The notes: generated from the letters alone by a model not told the origin. DNA of 63,723 nucleotides from Synechococcus sp. CS-1331 (GCA_025127975.1 JAHLYQ010000007.1:1-63723); one strand, 5' to 3'; shown: positions 44,730 to 53,612, numbered from the stretch's first letter. Program-made: numbers and translations.

Positions 44730-45767
44730 TCACCAGGGATCCGCCAGGTCTTCGGCCTCCACATCCACCGGCTCTCGGGCGGGAGTTGGGGCGGGGCGGC
44801 GTTGGGGCGCCCGGGGCAGGGGCTCGGCCTGGAGGGGCCGGCGGGGGTTCTCGGGGCGGCGCTCCGGGAACCTGGACTCCTCAAAATTGGGTTCCTTGAA
44901 TCTGGGCTCCTCGAATCTGGGTTGCTCGAAAGGCCTCTCGTCGTAGCGGGGTTCGTCTTCGTCGAGGTAGCGGCGTTGACGCAGGGGTTCCTGCTGGCGC
45001 CGCTCCTCCAGCTCGACGTAGTCGAGTTCTGCCTCTGCTTCCAGGGCCCGGCTGGTGGCTGGCTGGATGCGGCGCTGCTCCTGCACCGCGGGCTGGCCTG
45101 CGGCCAACTGGTTTTCCACCGGCACCATGCCTGAGCGGTAGCGCTCCCGCTCCTCCTGTTCCCAGCTGGGCCCGCCAATGCCCAGCTTTTCCAGCAGGCC
45201 TGAGCCCAGTTGCTTGAGCTTGTCTTCGGCCCCCTCGTAAACAATGATCCGATCCGGACCACTGCTGACAATCTCCTCAACCCTGAGTTCCCAGGTGCTG
45301 AGTACCCCTTCGCCCAGGATCGGCACCCCCAGGGCGCCGATCACCAGGGTGGCCAGCTCACCGGTTTCGATGTCGAAGCTGAAGCCCAGCACCCGGCCCA
45401 GCTGGGCGCCCGCCTCGGTGATCACCTGGCAGTTGATCACCTTGCCGTAGCGATCGGGGTTGAAGCCCTCGGCCAGGGAGTCGGCCGAATCCACCAGGAT
45501 CACATCGCCCACCTGGCGGATCCGATCGAGGGGCATCCAGCGCGGTAGGCCCGGCAGGAAACGGGTCAGGGGGTTGTCGCGCAGGCCCAGCGCCACCACT
45601 TCGCGCCGGTCGACATCCACCACCACCTCACCGACAACCCCCAGCCGCCGGCCGGTGTCGCGGGTGATCACCTGGGTGCCCATCAACTCGGAGCGCAACC
45701 AGAGGCGATCGCTTGGGGCGGCAGCGGCTGCTCCGAGATCGGTGGAGGGGGGAATGGAGGAGGTCAA
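44730..45767 (-). CDS. PRC-barrel domain protein with disordered repeat tail
   Basis: Residues 20-185 hold two PRC-barrel modules: RSELMGTQVITRDTGRRLGV with VVDVDRREVVAL, and VINCQVITEAGAQLGRVLGF with DIETGELATLVIG. The rest is Glu/Arg/Pro-rich and probably disordered, with short imperfect repeats (RFEEPRFKEPNFEESRF). PRC barrels bind partner proteins or RNA (RimM, reaction-centre H subunit); their role in cyanobacteria beside smc is unknown. It lies 68 bases downstream of smc on the same strand, a neighbourhood often seen in this lineage. Confidence 0.8.
   Translation of the reverse strand: MTSSIPPSTDLGAAAAAPSDRLWLRSELMGTQVITRDTGRRLGVVGEVVVDVDRREVVALGLRDNPLTRFLPGLPRWMPLDRIRQVGDVILVDSADSLAEGFNPDRYGKVINCQVITEAGAQLGRVLGFSFDIETGELATLVIGALGVPILGEGVLSTWELRVEEIVSSGPDRIIVYEGAEDKLKQLGSGLLEKLGIGGPSWEQEERERYRSGMVPVENQLAAGQPAVQEQRRIQPATSRALEAEAELDYVELEERRQQEPLRQRRYLDEDEPRYDERPFEQPRFEEPRFKEPNFEESRFPERRPENPRRPLQAEPLPRAPQRRPAPTPAREPVDVEAEDLADPW
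44868..44937 (-). repeat. 15-bp imperfect repeats encoding a Phe-Glu-Pro-Arg tail
   Basis: Four to five imperfect 15-base units encode the repeating pentapeptide (PRFEE, PRFKE, PNFEE, SRFPE) in the PRC-barrel protein tail. Confidence 0.65.
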
Positions 45768-45834
45768 TGAAAGGGTCGAACCTGGGGCCCAGTCGATCCA
45801 TTGTGGCCCACCTGGTTCGCTGGGGTAAGGGCGG

Positions 45835-48800
45835 TCAGGCCGCGGGCGGTAACCCCACCACCTGGGTGTGGGCTCCCCGGGCCTGGGTGACGCCGATGGT
45901 GCGGGTGGCAGCTGCGATCATCGGGCGCCGGTGGCTCACCACCATGAACTGGGCCTGGTCGGCCTGGCTGGCGATCAGGGCTGCCAGCCGTTCGACGTTG
46001 ACCCCGTCAAGGAAGCTGTCCACCTCATCGAGGGCGTAGAAGGGCGAGGGCCGAAAGCGCTGTAGGGCAAACAGGAAACTCAGGGCCGTCAGTGACTTCT
46101 CGCCGCCGCTCATCGAGTTGAGGCGGCGCACGGCCTTGCCCTTGGGATGGGCCACCAGGGTGAGGCCCCCATCCAGGGGGGATTCGGGATTTTCCAGCTG
46201 CAGGTGACCTTCGCCGTCGGAGAGACCCTCGAAGATCGTGCGGAAGTGGCCGTCCACCGCCGTGAACGCCTCCAGGAAAGCCTCCTGGCGCAGGGTGGCC
46301 ACGGTTTCGATGCGCAGCAGCAGCTCCTCGCGTTCCTTGCTGAGTACCTCGAGGCGCTCCTCCAGCTCGGCCAGCCGGATTTCCAGCTGCTCCAGCTCTT
46401 CGAGCGCCAGCATGTTCACCGGTTCGAGGGCTTCCATGCGGGCCTGGAGGCTGCGCAGTTCTTCCTGCAACGCCTCCAGGCCCGCCTCGCGCACCTCCGT
46501 CGGGATCTCAGGCCGGGGATCGGGTAACTCCCGCTCCAGTTGTTCGAGGCGCAGTTGGTCGCCGCGCAGCTGCTCGGCCAGGGAGTCGAGCTCTTCAGCC
46601 AGGCGTTGCAGCTCCCACTGCTGCTGCTGCAGGGCCTGGCGTTGGGCTGAGAGCTGGGCTTCGGCGGCATCGCGGGCGCGCCGCCGCTCGCCGAAGCGGG
46701 TTTGCAGATCCTGTTGCTGGCTTTCCAGGGCGCTGCGCCGCTGCTGGTCGGCCTGCTGCCGCTCCTTCCAGTGGGCCCGGTCTGCCACCAGGGCATTGAC
46801 GGCCGCCACCAGCCGCTGTTCATCGGTCGCCAGGGCTTGAAGCTGGTTGCTCAGCCGCTCGGCCACTAGGGCCCGCTCGCGTCGGGCTGCCAGCAGGCCA
46901 TCGCGTTGGTTGCGGGCCGCGGCCAGGGCGGAGTCGGCCGACTCCAGCTCGCTCTGGAGCCCCTGCCAGCGGGCAGCGTCGCCGGAGGCCTGCACGGCGG
47001 TTTCGCTCGCCTCGAGGGCCGTGCGCTGGGCCTGGAGGGGGCTGAGGAGCCCCTCCAGCTCTTGTTGGCGCTGCAGATCGGCCTGCAGGGTGGCCTGCAG
47101 TTGCCCCAGGCGGGTGCCCAGCTGCTGCTGGCGTTGCTGCTGGGGGGCCAGGGCGCGCTGGGCGGCGCTGCGCTCGGCCTCCAGGGCCGCCTGACGTTGC
47201 TGGTGCTCCAGCAGCTGGGGCCGCAGGCGCTCGAGCTGTTGGCACAGGTCGGCTTCCCTGCGGCGGCAGGCCAGCAGGCTCTCGCCCAGCTCCAGCAACC
47301 TTTGGCGATGGGGTTCGGCCTCGTCGCCATCCTGGGCCCGACCGAAGCTGAGTTGGCCGCCTCGCTGCTGCAGGCTGCCGCCTGTCATGGCACCGCTCTT
47401 CTCGAGCAGTTCGCCCTCAAGGGTCACCGCCCGGCAGCGGCCTAACTCGCGCCTGGCGTTGGCCAGGTTGTCGAACACCAGGGTGTCACCGAAGACGTAG
47501 CGGAACACCTCCGCATATACCGGCTCGTGACGCACCAGGTCGACGGCCCTGCCGACCAGCCCGCCACCACCTGCACCACCCCCTGCCGCACCACCGCGTT
47601 GCAGGGCTGCTCCGCCACTACCTCCGGAGCCGCCACCGGAGCCGCCCCGAATCTTGTTGAGCGGCAGAAAGGTGAGCCGGCCGGCCCGGCGTTGCTTGAG
47701 CAGCTCAATCGCCTGGGCGGCGATGCGGTCGTCGTCGACCACCACCTGGCCGAGGCGCCCGCCGGCCGCCACCTCGAGCGCATAGCGATGGCGCTCCTCC
47801 ACCTCAGCGAGCTGGGCCACGGGCCCGTGGATGCCGTCGAGGCCCGCCTCCAGCAGCACCCGCAGGGCGCCGGTGCCACGGCTTTCCTGCAGGGTTTCGC
47901 GGCGACTGTCGAGCCGGGCGATCTCCCGCTCCAGGGTGGCCTGTTCCTGCTCCAGGCGGCTGCGGGTGCGCTGCTGCAGGGCCAGGGCCTCGGCCAGCTC
48001 CTGCACCTGCTGCTGCCTCAGCCGGGTGGCCTCCCCCACCTGCTGCCAGGCGCTTTCGGTGGCCGCCAGCTGCTGCTGGACGCCCTGTTGGCTGATCCCC
48101 TCCTGCTGCTCCTCGGCCCCCAGCTCCGCCAGCCGCTCCTGCTGCTGGCGCAGCCGCTCCTGCAGCTGTTGGCGCTCCGCCTCCAGTGGCCCGATCTGCT
48201 CGGCCAGCTGCTGGCGGGCCAGGCTGCGTTGCCTCTGTTCCTCCAGCCAGCTGCCGGAGCGGCCCGCCACTTCGCCCAGGCGGCGACGGGAGAGTTCCAC
48301 GGCGCCTTCAGCGCTGCGGCAGGCCTGCTCGGCGGCTTCCAGCTCGGCCAGATCGGAGCTGGTCTCGAGGGCCTGCTGCTGCTGGCGCAGGTCGCCCTGG
48401 CCGCGGGCCAGTTCCTGCCGCTGGCGTTGCAGCGCTTCTGCTTCGAGCTGGTGTTTTTCCCCCTGGCGGGCCAGTTCGCGGCCACTGGCTTCGAGGCCGG
48501 CAAGTTCGGCCTGCACGGCGATCAGCTGGTCTTCGCCGAGGGCCTTGACCTCCGCCTGCAGCTGCTCGAGGGCGGCGGCGGCGGCCCCCAGCGCCTGCTC
48601 GCCGGCGGCGATGGCCTCGCGGCCTGACTGCTGCTGGGCGGTGAGCTCTTCGCGGCGCCGACTGAGGGCGGCCTGGTTGGCCCGGGCCGCCTCGAAGGCC
48701 AGTAGCTGTTCCCGCAGTCGGCCCGTGTGGTGGCGCTGGCGCAGGTCTTGATAGGTGCGGGCCTTGGCGCAGTCGCGCTCGAGTTTCTGGCGGGAGCCCA

Positions 48801-49458
48801 GCAATTCCTGCTGGACGATTGCGCAGCGCTCCTGGCGCTCCTGCACCTCGTCGAGCTTGGCGCGACTCTGCTCGATCCGGGAATCGAAGAGGGCGACGCC
48901 GGCCAGCTCATCGATGATGCCGCGTCGATCCTTGGCGCCCATCGAAACGATGCGGGTCACGTCGCCCTGCATCACCACATTGCTGCCCTCCGGATCCACC
49001 CGCAGGCGCCGCAGCTGGCCCTGTAGCTGCTGCAGGTTGCAGGGCACCCCGTCGGCGCTGAAGCTACTGGCGTAGGTGCCGCCGGGGGCCACCCGCAGGC
49101 GGCGGCTCACGGTCCACTCGGTCTGGTCGGGTCTGATCCAGGGGCCTTCTTCTGGGGGCTCCAGGCCCGCTTCGGCTGGGTCGGGCTGCCACTCGCTGAG
49201 GTCAAAGCGCACGTTCACCGAGGTTTCGGCGGCCTTGCCCTCCCGCAGCATGGCGCTGTTGATCAGGTCTGGCAGGCGATCGGCCCGCATGCCGCGGCTG
49301 CTGGCCAGGCCCAGGCAGAACAGCACCGCGTCGAGAATGTTGCTCTTGCCAGAGCCGTTGGGGCCGGTCACCACAGTGAAGCCCTCTTCCAGCGGAATCG
49401 TGATTGATCCGCCGAACGACTTGAAGTGGGTGAGCCCGACCTGATTGATGTGAACCAA
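45835..49458 (-). CDS. smc: Chromosome segregation protein SMC
   Basis: SMC forms a dimeric ring that organises the chromosome with ScpA/ScpB. The 1207-residue product has Walker A GPNGSGKSNILDAVLFCLG at residues 33-51, a long coiled coil, the hinge around residues 540-680, a second coil, and the C-terminal signature LNSMSGGEKSLTALSFLFAL and Walker B PFYALDEVDSFLDG. Within the hinge (about residues 603-633, bases 47561-47650) is a Gly-rich insert, GGSGGGSGGSGGAALQRGGA plus more glycines, that I would not expect. The coiled coils are very Gln-rich. The GTG/ATG region at 49458 sets the start (MVHINQVGLTHFKSFGGS). It is followed by a PRC-barrel gene. Confidence 0.95.
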   Translation of the reverse strand: MVHINQVGLTHFKSFGGSITIPLEEGFTVVTGPNGSGKSNILDAVLFCLGLASSRGMRADRLPDLINSAMLREGKAAETSVNVRFDLSEWQPDPAEAGLEPPEEGPWIRPDQTEWTVSRRLRVAPGGTYASSFSADGVPCNLQQLQGQLRRLRVDPEGSNVVMQGDVTRIVSMGAKDRRGIIDELAGVALFDSRIEQSRAKLDEVQERQERCAIVQQELLGSRQKLERDCAKARTYQDLRQRHHTGRLREQLLAFEAARANQAALSRRREELTAQQQSGREAIAAGEQALGAAAAALEQLQAEVKALGEDQLIAVQAELAGLEASGRELARQGEKHQLEAEALQRQRQELARGQGDLRQQQQALETSSDLAELEAAEQACRSAEGAVELSRRRLGEVAGRSGSWLEEQRQRSLARQQLAEQIGPLEAERQQLQERLRQQQERLAELGAEEQQEGISQQGVQQQLAATESAWQQVGEATRLRQQQVQELAEALALQQRTRSRLEQEQATLEREIARLDSRRETLQESRGTGALRVLLEAGLDGIHGPVAQLAEVEERHRYALEVAAGGRLGQVVVDDDRIAAQAIELLKQRRAGRLTFLPLNKIRGGSGGGSGGSGGAALQRGGAAGGGAGGGGLVGRAVDLVRHEPVYAEVFRYVFGDTLVFDNLANARRELGRCRAVTLEGELLEKSGAMTGGSLQQRGGQLSFGRAQDGDEAEPHRQRLLELGESLLACRRREADLCQQLERLRPQLLEHQQRQAALEAERSAAQRALAPQQQRQQQLGTRLGQLQATLQADLQRQQELEGLLSPLQAQRTALEASETAVQASGDAARWQGLQSELESADSALAAARNQRDGLLAARRERALVAERLSNQLQALATDEQRLVAAVNALVADRAHWKERQQADQQRRSALESQQQDLQTRFGERRRARDAAEAQLSAQRQALQQQQWELQRLAEELDSLAEQLRGDQLRLEQLERELPDPRPEIPTEVREAGLEALQEELRSLQARMEALEPVNMLALEELEQLEIRLAELEERLEVLSKEREELLLRIETVATLRQEAFLEAFTAVDGHFRTIFEGLSDGEGHLQLENPESPLDGGLTLVAHPKGKAVRRLNSMSGGEKSLTALSFLFALQRFRPSPFYALDEVDSFLDGVNVERLAALIASQADQAQFMVVSHRRPMIAAATRTIGVTQARGAHTQVVGLPPAA

Positions 49459-49557
49459 CAGGCCCGTGCGCCGAGCAGCAGAAATGTAGCGGAGGGTTTC
49501 GAAATCTCAACCCCCTCCTTAGGTTGTGGGTTGAGCTGAGTTGCCTCCCCCTCCGCC

Positions 49558-49980
49558 ATGACCGCCGAAACGCCTCCCCGCAGCGCCAGCCCCGAGGGCT
49601 TTCGCGATCGTTTCGAGACCCTGATCCCCTCCATTCAGCGGGAGTGGCCGGCCGTGGCCCGCCAGGCCCTTGAGGCCACCCGGGGCAGCTTCGATGAGGT
49701 GGTGGAGGTGATCGCCAGCCAATCCGGTCGAACCGCCACGGTGGTCAAGGACCAGTTGCTCGAGCTGCTGGAGGTGGCCGGCGGCCAGACCAGCCGCCTG
49801 GCCGAAAACCTGGCACCGATCGAAGCCCAGCTGGAGAGCCTGCTCGATGAGCTCAATTCCAGCCTGCGGCCCCGGATTGAGAAGCCGGTGCGGGAGCGTC
49901 CCCTGCTGGCGATCGGCATTGCCACGGGCGTTGGGGTGTTGCTGGGCCTGCTGCTGGCCTCGGGCCGGCGTTCCTCATGA
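49558..49980 (+). CDS. YqjD/DUF883-like protein with C-terminal membrane anchor
   Basis: The 140-residue product is helical (FETLIPSIQREWPAVARQAL and QTSRLAENLAPIEAQLESLL), then has one hydrophobic C-terminal helix LLAIGIATGVGVLLGLLLAS. This layout resembles YqjD/ElaB-type ribosome-associated membrane anchors, but the resemblance is only general. The start ATG is at 49558, divergent from smc. It overlaps the following holin-X-like gene by 4 bases. Confidence 0.7.
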   Translation: MTAETPPRSASPEGFRDRFETLIPSIQREWPAVARQALEATRGSFDEVVEVIASQSGRTATVVKDQLLELLEVAGGQTSRLAENLAPIEAQLESLLDELNSSLRPRIEKPVRERPLLAIGIATGVGVLLGLLLASGRRSS

Positions 49981-50363
49981 CGGATTCGACCTCACCCGGT
50001 GTGGCCCGGGTGGCGGCGGGCCGGGTTGGCGCCCTGCTGACCTCGGTGATGGACCTGCACGTGCGCATTGCCCTGCAGGAGGTGGATCGGGAGAAGCGGC
50101 GCCTGATCAGCGGTGCCCTGCTGCTCAGCGGCGGGCTGGCCCTGCTGCTGCTGGCCCTGATCGGTGCCGAGCTGGCCCTGCTGCTGTGGCTGCACGCGGC
50201 CCAGGGGCTGAGCTGGATCCATGCCGCCTTGGCGGTGGCCGCTTTGGATCTGGTGCTGGCCGGGGTGTTTGTGCGGGTGGGCGGCCAGCTGCTCAAGGGT
50301 CCCTACCTGCCCCAGACCACCGCCGGTCTGAGCAAGACCACCAGGGCGATCCTGGGTCGCTAA
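49977..50363 (+). CDS. Holin-X / YqjE-like membrane protein
   Basis: The 128-residue product has a N-terminal helix (ALQEVDREKRRLISGALLLS) and two membrane helices (GGLALLLLALIGAELALLLW and ALAVAALDLVLAGVFVRVGG). This is the Actinobacterial holin-X / phage holin superfamily III arrangement often encoded beside a YqjD-like protein. Real holin activity is not implied. The ATG overlaps the previous stop (ATGA). Its own stop shares bases with the end of the convergent histidine phosphatase frame. Confidence 0.7.
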   Translation: MTDSTSPGVARVAAGRVGALLTSVMDLHVRIALQEVDREKRRLISGALLLSGGLALLLLALIGAELALLLWLHAAQGLSWIHAALAVAALDLVLAGVFVRVGGQLLKGPYLPQTTAGLSKTTRAILGR

Positions 50364-51129
50364 GGCCTGGGAGCCGGATCCAGTGGGTGGGTCCAGATCA
50401 GGGCCCGGATCTCCCCAGTGTGGAAAGGCTTCACCCGGCTGGCGTCCTGATGGGCGGCCGCGCTCTGCCCCTGGGCACTGGTCTGCAGGATTTTCAGGGT
50501 GTCGCCGTGGGACACCAGCACCGTGACCCGGTCTGGATTCGCCGCGGCCTCCCGCTCCAGCCTGGCAATCAGGGCAGCGCCGCGGCGGCGCTCTCCACTC
50601 CCCAGGGGTTCCCTTCGGGGTTGGCGGCGTCCTGGTCCCAGATGCGCCGGTAGAGGGGCCCGCTCGGGCTCTGGCCTTCAAAGCGGCCGAAATCCCGCTC
50701 CCGCAGTTCGGCATCGAGGCGAATCGCCAGGGCTGGACCCTGCTGACGATGCCAGTGCTGCAGCCGCTCCACCAGGATCTCCGCCGTTTCGCGGCTGCGG
50801 CTGAAAGGCGAGCTGACAATCCACAGCCCACCCTGCTGCCAGGCCCTGCGGATTGTGTCCCCATGGGCCGCAATCCAGGCATCGCTGGACTCCTGGACCT
50901 CTTGCCGACCCCGCTCGGTGAGCCCGTTGCGGGGATCGATGCCTGCGGCCATGGCGCTGCAGATCCTTTGCTGGGAGGACGGCACACTCTCGCCATGGCG
51001 CATGCCGAAATAGCGGGCCATCGGCTGGCTGGGGTCGGCTTGAGCGGGCAGGGGCAGAGCCGTGTGCAAGGTCACCAGGGCTCCAGCCAGCAGCAGGGGA
51101 ATCAGCATGGGGCTGTCAGCGGATTTCAT
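50360..51129 (-). pseudogene. Histidine phosphatase (RHG type), frameshifted near the C-terminus
   Basis: The first frame from 51129 has a signal peptide (LLLAGALVTLHTALPLPAQA), the phosphohistidine loop YFGMRHGES and ends GVESAAAALP at 50569. Another frame continues ALIARLEREAAANPDR, VTVLVSHGDTLKILQTSAQG, and EIRALIWTHPLDP to a stop at 50360. VSHGD holds the second catalytic His, so the two halves form one protein of about 255 residues. The shift lies in a GC-only run near 50575-50590. It is a recent pseudogene or a sequence error in a GC run; a programmed shift seems unlikely. Such exported phosphatases hydrolyse phosphomonoesters. Confidence 0.85.
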
Positions 51130-52294
51130 AGTGCAGCCAGCGGCAGTCGATGCCGCCGTTGCTGATCGGGATGCGGCGGCTCGCCTTCATCCTCAGGGCG
51201 CCGGTGAGTTCCGGGTTGCCGCTCAGCAGCCACAGGCTCCAGCCGCTGCAGCGCTCCTTCAGCATGCGGCCCAGGTCGGCGTAGAGGGATTCCAGGGCCT
51301 CGCCCCCACCTAGTCCCCCACCGAGGCGCTCGCCGTAGGGCGGGTTGCAGACCAGGATCCCTGGCTCCGGCGGCGGCTCAAAGTCACGGCAGTCGCCCTG
51401 GCGCAGATCGAGGGCCTCGGCCACCCCGGCTGCCTTGGCGTTGCTGCGGGCCTGCTCCAGCACCCCGGCGTCCTGCTCCATGCCCACAATTGGGGCCAGG
51501 GCCTTGCCGCAGGGGAGTGTCTCCCGGGCCAGGGCGGCGGCGGCCTCTTGCTCCTGCTGCCAGAGCTGGGGGTTGAAATCGGGCCAGCGCTCGAGGCCGA
51601 AGCGGCGCCCCAGCCCCGGCGCCCGGCCTAGGGCAATGCAGGCGGCTTCGATCAGCAGGGTGCCGGAGCCGCAAAGGGGGTCGGCTAGGGGCACCGAGCC
51701 ATCCCAGCCGGTGAGGGCGATCAGGCCGGCGGCGAGGTTTTCCTTGAGCGGGGCCAGGCCCATGGCAGCCCGGTAGCCCCGCTTGTGCAGGCTGGCGCCG
51801 CTGCCATCGATGCTCAGGGCTGCTGCACCACCGCCGAGGTGCAGGTGCAGGGCCAGGTCGGGATCGTCCAGGTCGACCGAGGAGCGGGCGCCCCACTGCT
51901 GGCGCTGCAGATCTACCAGGGCATTTTTGACCTGTAGGGCGCTGTAGTGGCTGTGGTTGAGGCCGGGGGCGCTGCCGGTGGCATCAACCCGGAAGCTGGC
52001 ACCGGGAGGCAACCAGCGGCCCCAGTCGACGGCGCGCTGCACACCGGCGTAGAGCTCGTCGCGGCTGTGGCAGGGAAAGCTGGCCAGCTCCCGCAGCAGC
52101 CGGAAGGGCAGGCGGGCCTGGAGGTGCAGGCGGTAGTAGCCGGCCAGGTTTGTTTGGAAGCGCACGGCCCGGCGTAGGGGTGGGCCGGCCTGACAGCCCA
52201 GGGCCGTGAGCTCGGCCGCTGCGGCTTCCTCAAGACCCGGTGGCACCACAGCCACGCCGCTGATTGCGCTGGTGTCTTGGTCGGTGATGCCCAC
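51116..52294 (-). CDS. THUMP-domain RNA methyltransferase, RlmL-like
   Basis: RlmL-type enzymes make N2-methylguanosine in 23S rRNA. The N-terminal THUMP region (VAVVPPGLEEAAAAELTALG to about residue 160) is followed by a class I methyltransferase domain with motif I ADPLCGSGTLLIEAACIALG and the catalytic NPPYGERLGG. The 392-residue length is that of the single-domain RlmL/Trm14-like family, without the RlmK half. The last 14 bases overlap the start of the phosphatase gene. It is divergent from ssrA. Confidence 0.9.
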   Translation of the reverse strand: MGITDQDTSAISGVAVVPPGLEEAAAAELTALGCQAGPPLRRAVRFQTNLAGYYRLHLQARLPFRLLRELASFPCHSRDELYAGVQRAVDWGRWLPPGASFRVDATGSAPGLNHSHYSALQVKNALVDLQRQQWGARSSVDLDDPDLALHLHLGGGAAALSIDGSGASLHKRGYRAAMGLAPLKENLAAGLIALTGWDGSVPLADPLCGSGTLLIEAACIALGRAPGLGRRFGLERWPDFNPQLWQQEQEAAAALARETLPCGKALAPIVGMEQDAGVLEQARSNAKAAGVAEALDLRQGDCRDFEPPPEPGILVCNPPYGERLGGGLGGGEALESLYADLGRMLKERCSGWSLWLLSGNPELTGALRMKASRRIPISNGGIDCRWLHYEIR

Positions 52295-52330
52295 CCCTGC
52301 GGTCTGCGGTTGAAGCTGTCACAATGACGG

Positions 52331-52585
52331 AGTCCGGTTTCGGCCGGACTAGGTGATCCACACCGGTGCTTCGGACAGCGGTTCGATTCCGCTCAGCTCC
52401 ATTCCCCCTTCCCGGGGCTGCAATGGTTTCGACGGGGTATAAGGAGGGTGACTGAAGCCTGCTCGGTAAGAGCAAATCCGTAACAGCGAATAACATCGTT
52501 CGTTTCTCCCGTCAGACCGCCCCCGTGGCCGCCTGACCCTTTAAGGGAGATGGGGTGAGATCAGCCTTATCACCCAAATGATCCA
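52331..52585 (+). ncRNA. ssrA: Two-piece, circularly permuted tmRNA
   Basis: The gene is permuted. The acceptor piece comes first (about 52331-52401), with T-stem AGCGG/CCGCT and loop TTCGATT at 52377-52393 and acceptor strand CAGCTCC at 52394-52400. A 12-base spacer follows (52402-52413), and the coding piece starts GGGGCTG at 52414, which pairs with CAGCTCC. Helix P2 is recovered by GACTGAAGC (52450-52458) against GCTTCGGAC (52368-52376). The tag frame from GCG at 52486 to TGA at 52536 reads ANNIVRFSRQTAPVAA. tmRNA rescues stalled ribosomes and tags the peptide for degradation; maturation must cut out the spacer. The 5' and 3' ends are estimated. A 7-bp hairpin lies at 52331-52350. Confidence 0.95.
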
Positions 52586-52587
52586 TG

Positions 52588-52603
52588 GGGCCTGGAAGGG
52601 CCC
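52588..52603. terminator. Possible terminator between ssrA and the convergent SDR gene
   Basis: GGGCC and GGCCC form a 5-bp stem with a 6-base loop, followed by only two T. It sits just past the coding piece of tmRNA and in front of the convergent SDR stop at 52613. It could serve either strand but is weak. Confidence 0.3.
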
Positions 52604-52612
52604 TTCACAGCA

Positions 52613-53485
52613 TTAGCGCCGGCGGAAGTTGGCCATTGTGAGCGAGTCGTAGATGCGATCGCCAAGCAGGTTGCGCACCAGCAGCAGGGGCCGGGCTAGA
52701 TAGCCCACCACGTAACGGCTGCGGGGTTTGGCCGCACAGGCCGCGGCTGCGATCGTGCTGCCCACCAGGTTGGGTGAGGAGCTGCGGCGGGCGTCGTAGA
52801 TGTCGGCAAAGCCCTCCAGCAAAATCTTGGTGAGTTGGCCGTAGGGGCCGTTGGCGGAGCGCTCCAGCAGGGGCTGCTGCATCGTTTCGGCAAAGTTGGT
52901 GCGGATGATGCCGGGTTGCACCACCACCACGTGAATGCCGAAATCGGCAAGCTCCAGCCGCAGGCAGTCAGACCAACCCTCCAGGGCGTGCTTGGAGGCG
53001 TGATACCAGGCCCCCAGCGGCGCATAGATGCGCCCACCCATTGAGGAGACGTTGATGATTCGCCCCGAACGGCGCTGTCGCATCGCCGGCAGCAGGCGCT
53101 GGGTGAGGTCCGCCAGGCCGAATAGGTTCACCTCAAACTGGCGGCGAGCCACAGCCAGTGGCGTTTCCTCCACCGAACCGTAGACGCCATAGCCGGCATT
53201 ATTTACGAGCAGGTCGATGCCGCCGGGGTGGTCCTGGGCGAGGCGCTCCGCAGCTGCCGCAATGCTGGCGGGCTCGGCTAGATCGAGGGCCAGTGGCTGC
53301 AGGCCGGCAGGCACCAGGGGGGCCATCGGCTCCTGGCGCCGGGCTGCGCCAACCACCGTGAAGCCGCGTTCGAGCAGGGCCTGCGCTGCCGCCAGGCCAA
53401 TGCCGGAGGAGGCCCCGGTGACCAGGGCTACGGGCGGGCGGGCTGTATTCGGGTGCACTGCAGGAAGCTGGGGGCAGAAATTCAC
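52613..53485 (-). CDS. Short-chain dehydrogenase/reductase
   Basis: The classical SDR fold is clear: cofactor loop VALVTGASSGIGLAAAQALL, NNAGYGVYG, the catalytic Ser in NVSSMGGRIYAP and YHASKHALEGWSDCLRLEL with the Tyr-Lys pair. The 290-residue length includes a C-terminal extension (RYVVGYLARPLLLVRNLLG) that may attach to a membrane. The substrate and the NAD/NADP choice are not decided by what I see; ARRQ after the second strand suggests NADP. It is a single gene, convergent with ssrA. Confidence 0.85.
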   Translation of the reverse strand: MNFCPQLPAVHPNTARPPVALVTGASSGIGLAAAQALLERGFTVVGAARRQEPMAPLVPAGLQPLALDLAEPASIAAAAERLAQDHPGGIDLLVNNAGYGVYGSVEETPLAVARRQFEVNLFGLADLTQRLLPAMRQRRSGRIINVSSMGGRIYAPLGAWYHASKHALEGWSDCLRLELADFGIHVVVVQPGIIRTNFAETMQQPLLERSANGPYGQLTKILLEGFADIYDARRSSSPNLVGSTIAAAACAAKPRSRYVVGYLARPLLLVRNLLGDRIYDSLTMANFRRR

Positions 53486-53612
53486 CGTAGGGCCCGGTCA
53501 ACTCCTTCAAACCCTGCAGACTTGCACTCGATCAGGCTTTGGCGCTCGCTTTTTCAATCAGAGCATGATCAACTCTGGTCTAGGCTTGGGACCGCTGGGA
53601 AATTCTGAATTA

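Noticed and set aside
47527..48751. Long open frames antisense to smc (306-366 residues)
   Set aside because: They mirror the Gln/Leu-rich coiled coil of SMC and have no domain of their own.
50560..50600. Programmed frameshift in the histidine phosphatase
   Set aside because: No slippery heptamer or stimulating structure is evident; decay or sequence error is simpler.
53217..53612. Upstream extension of the small membrane protein gene
   Set aside because: The part before 53613 is antisense to the SDR gene and low complexity.
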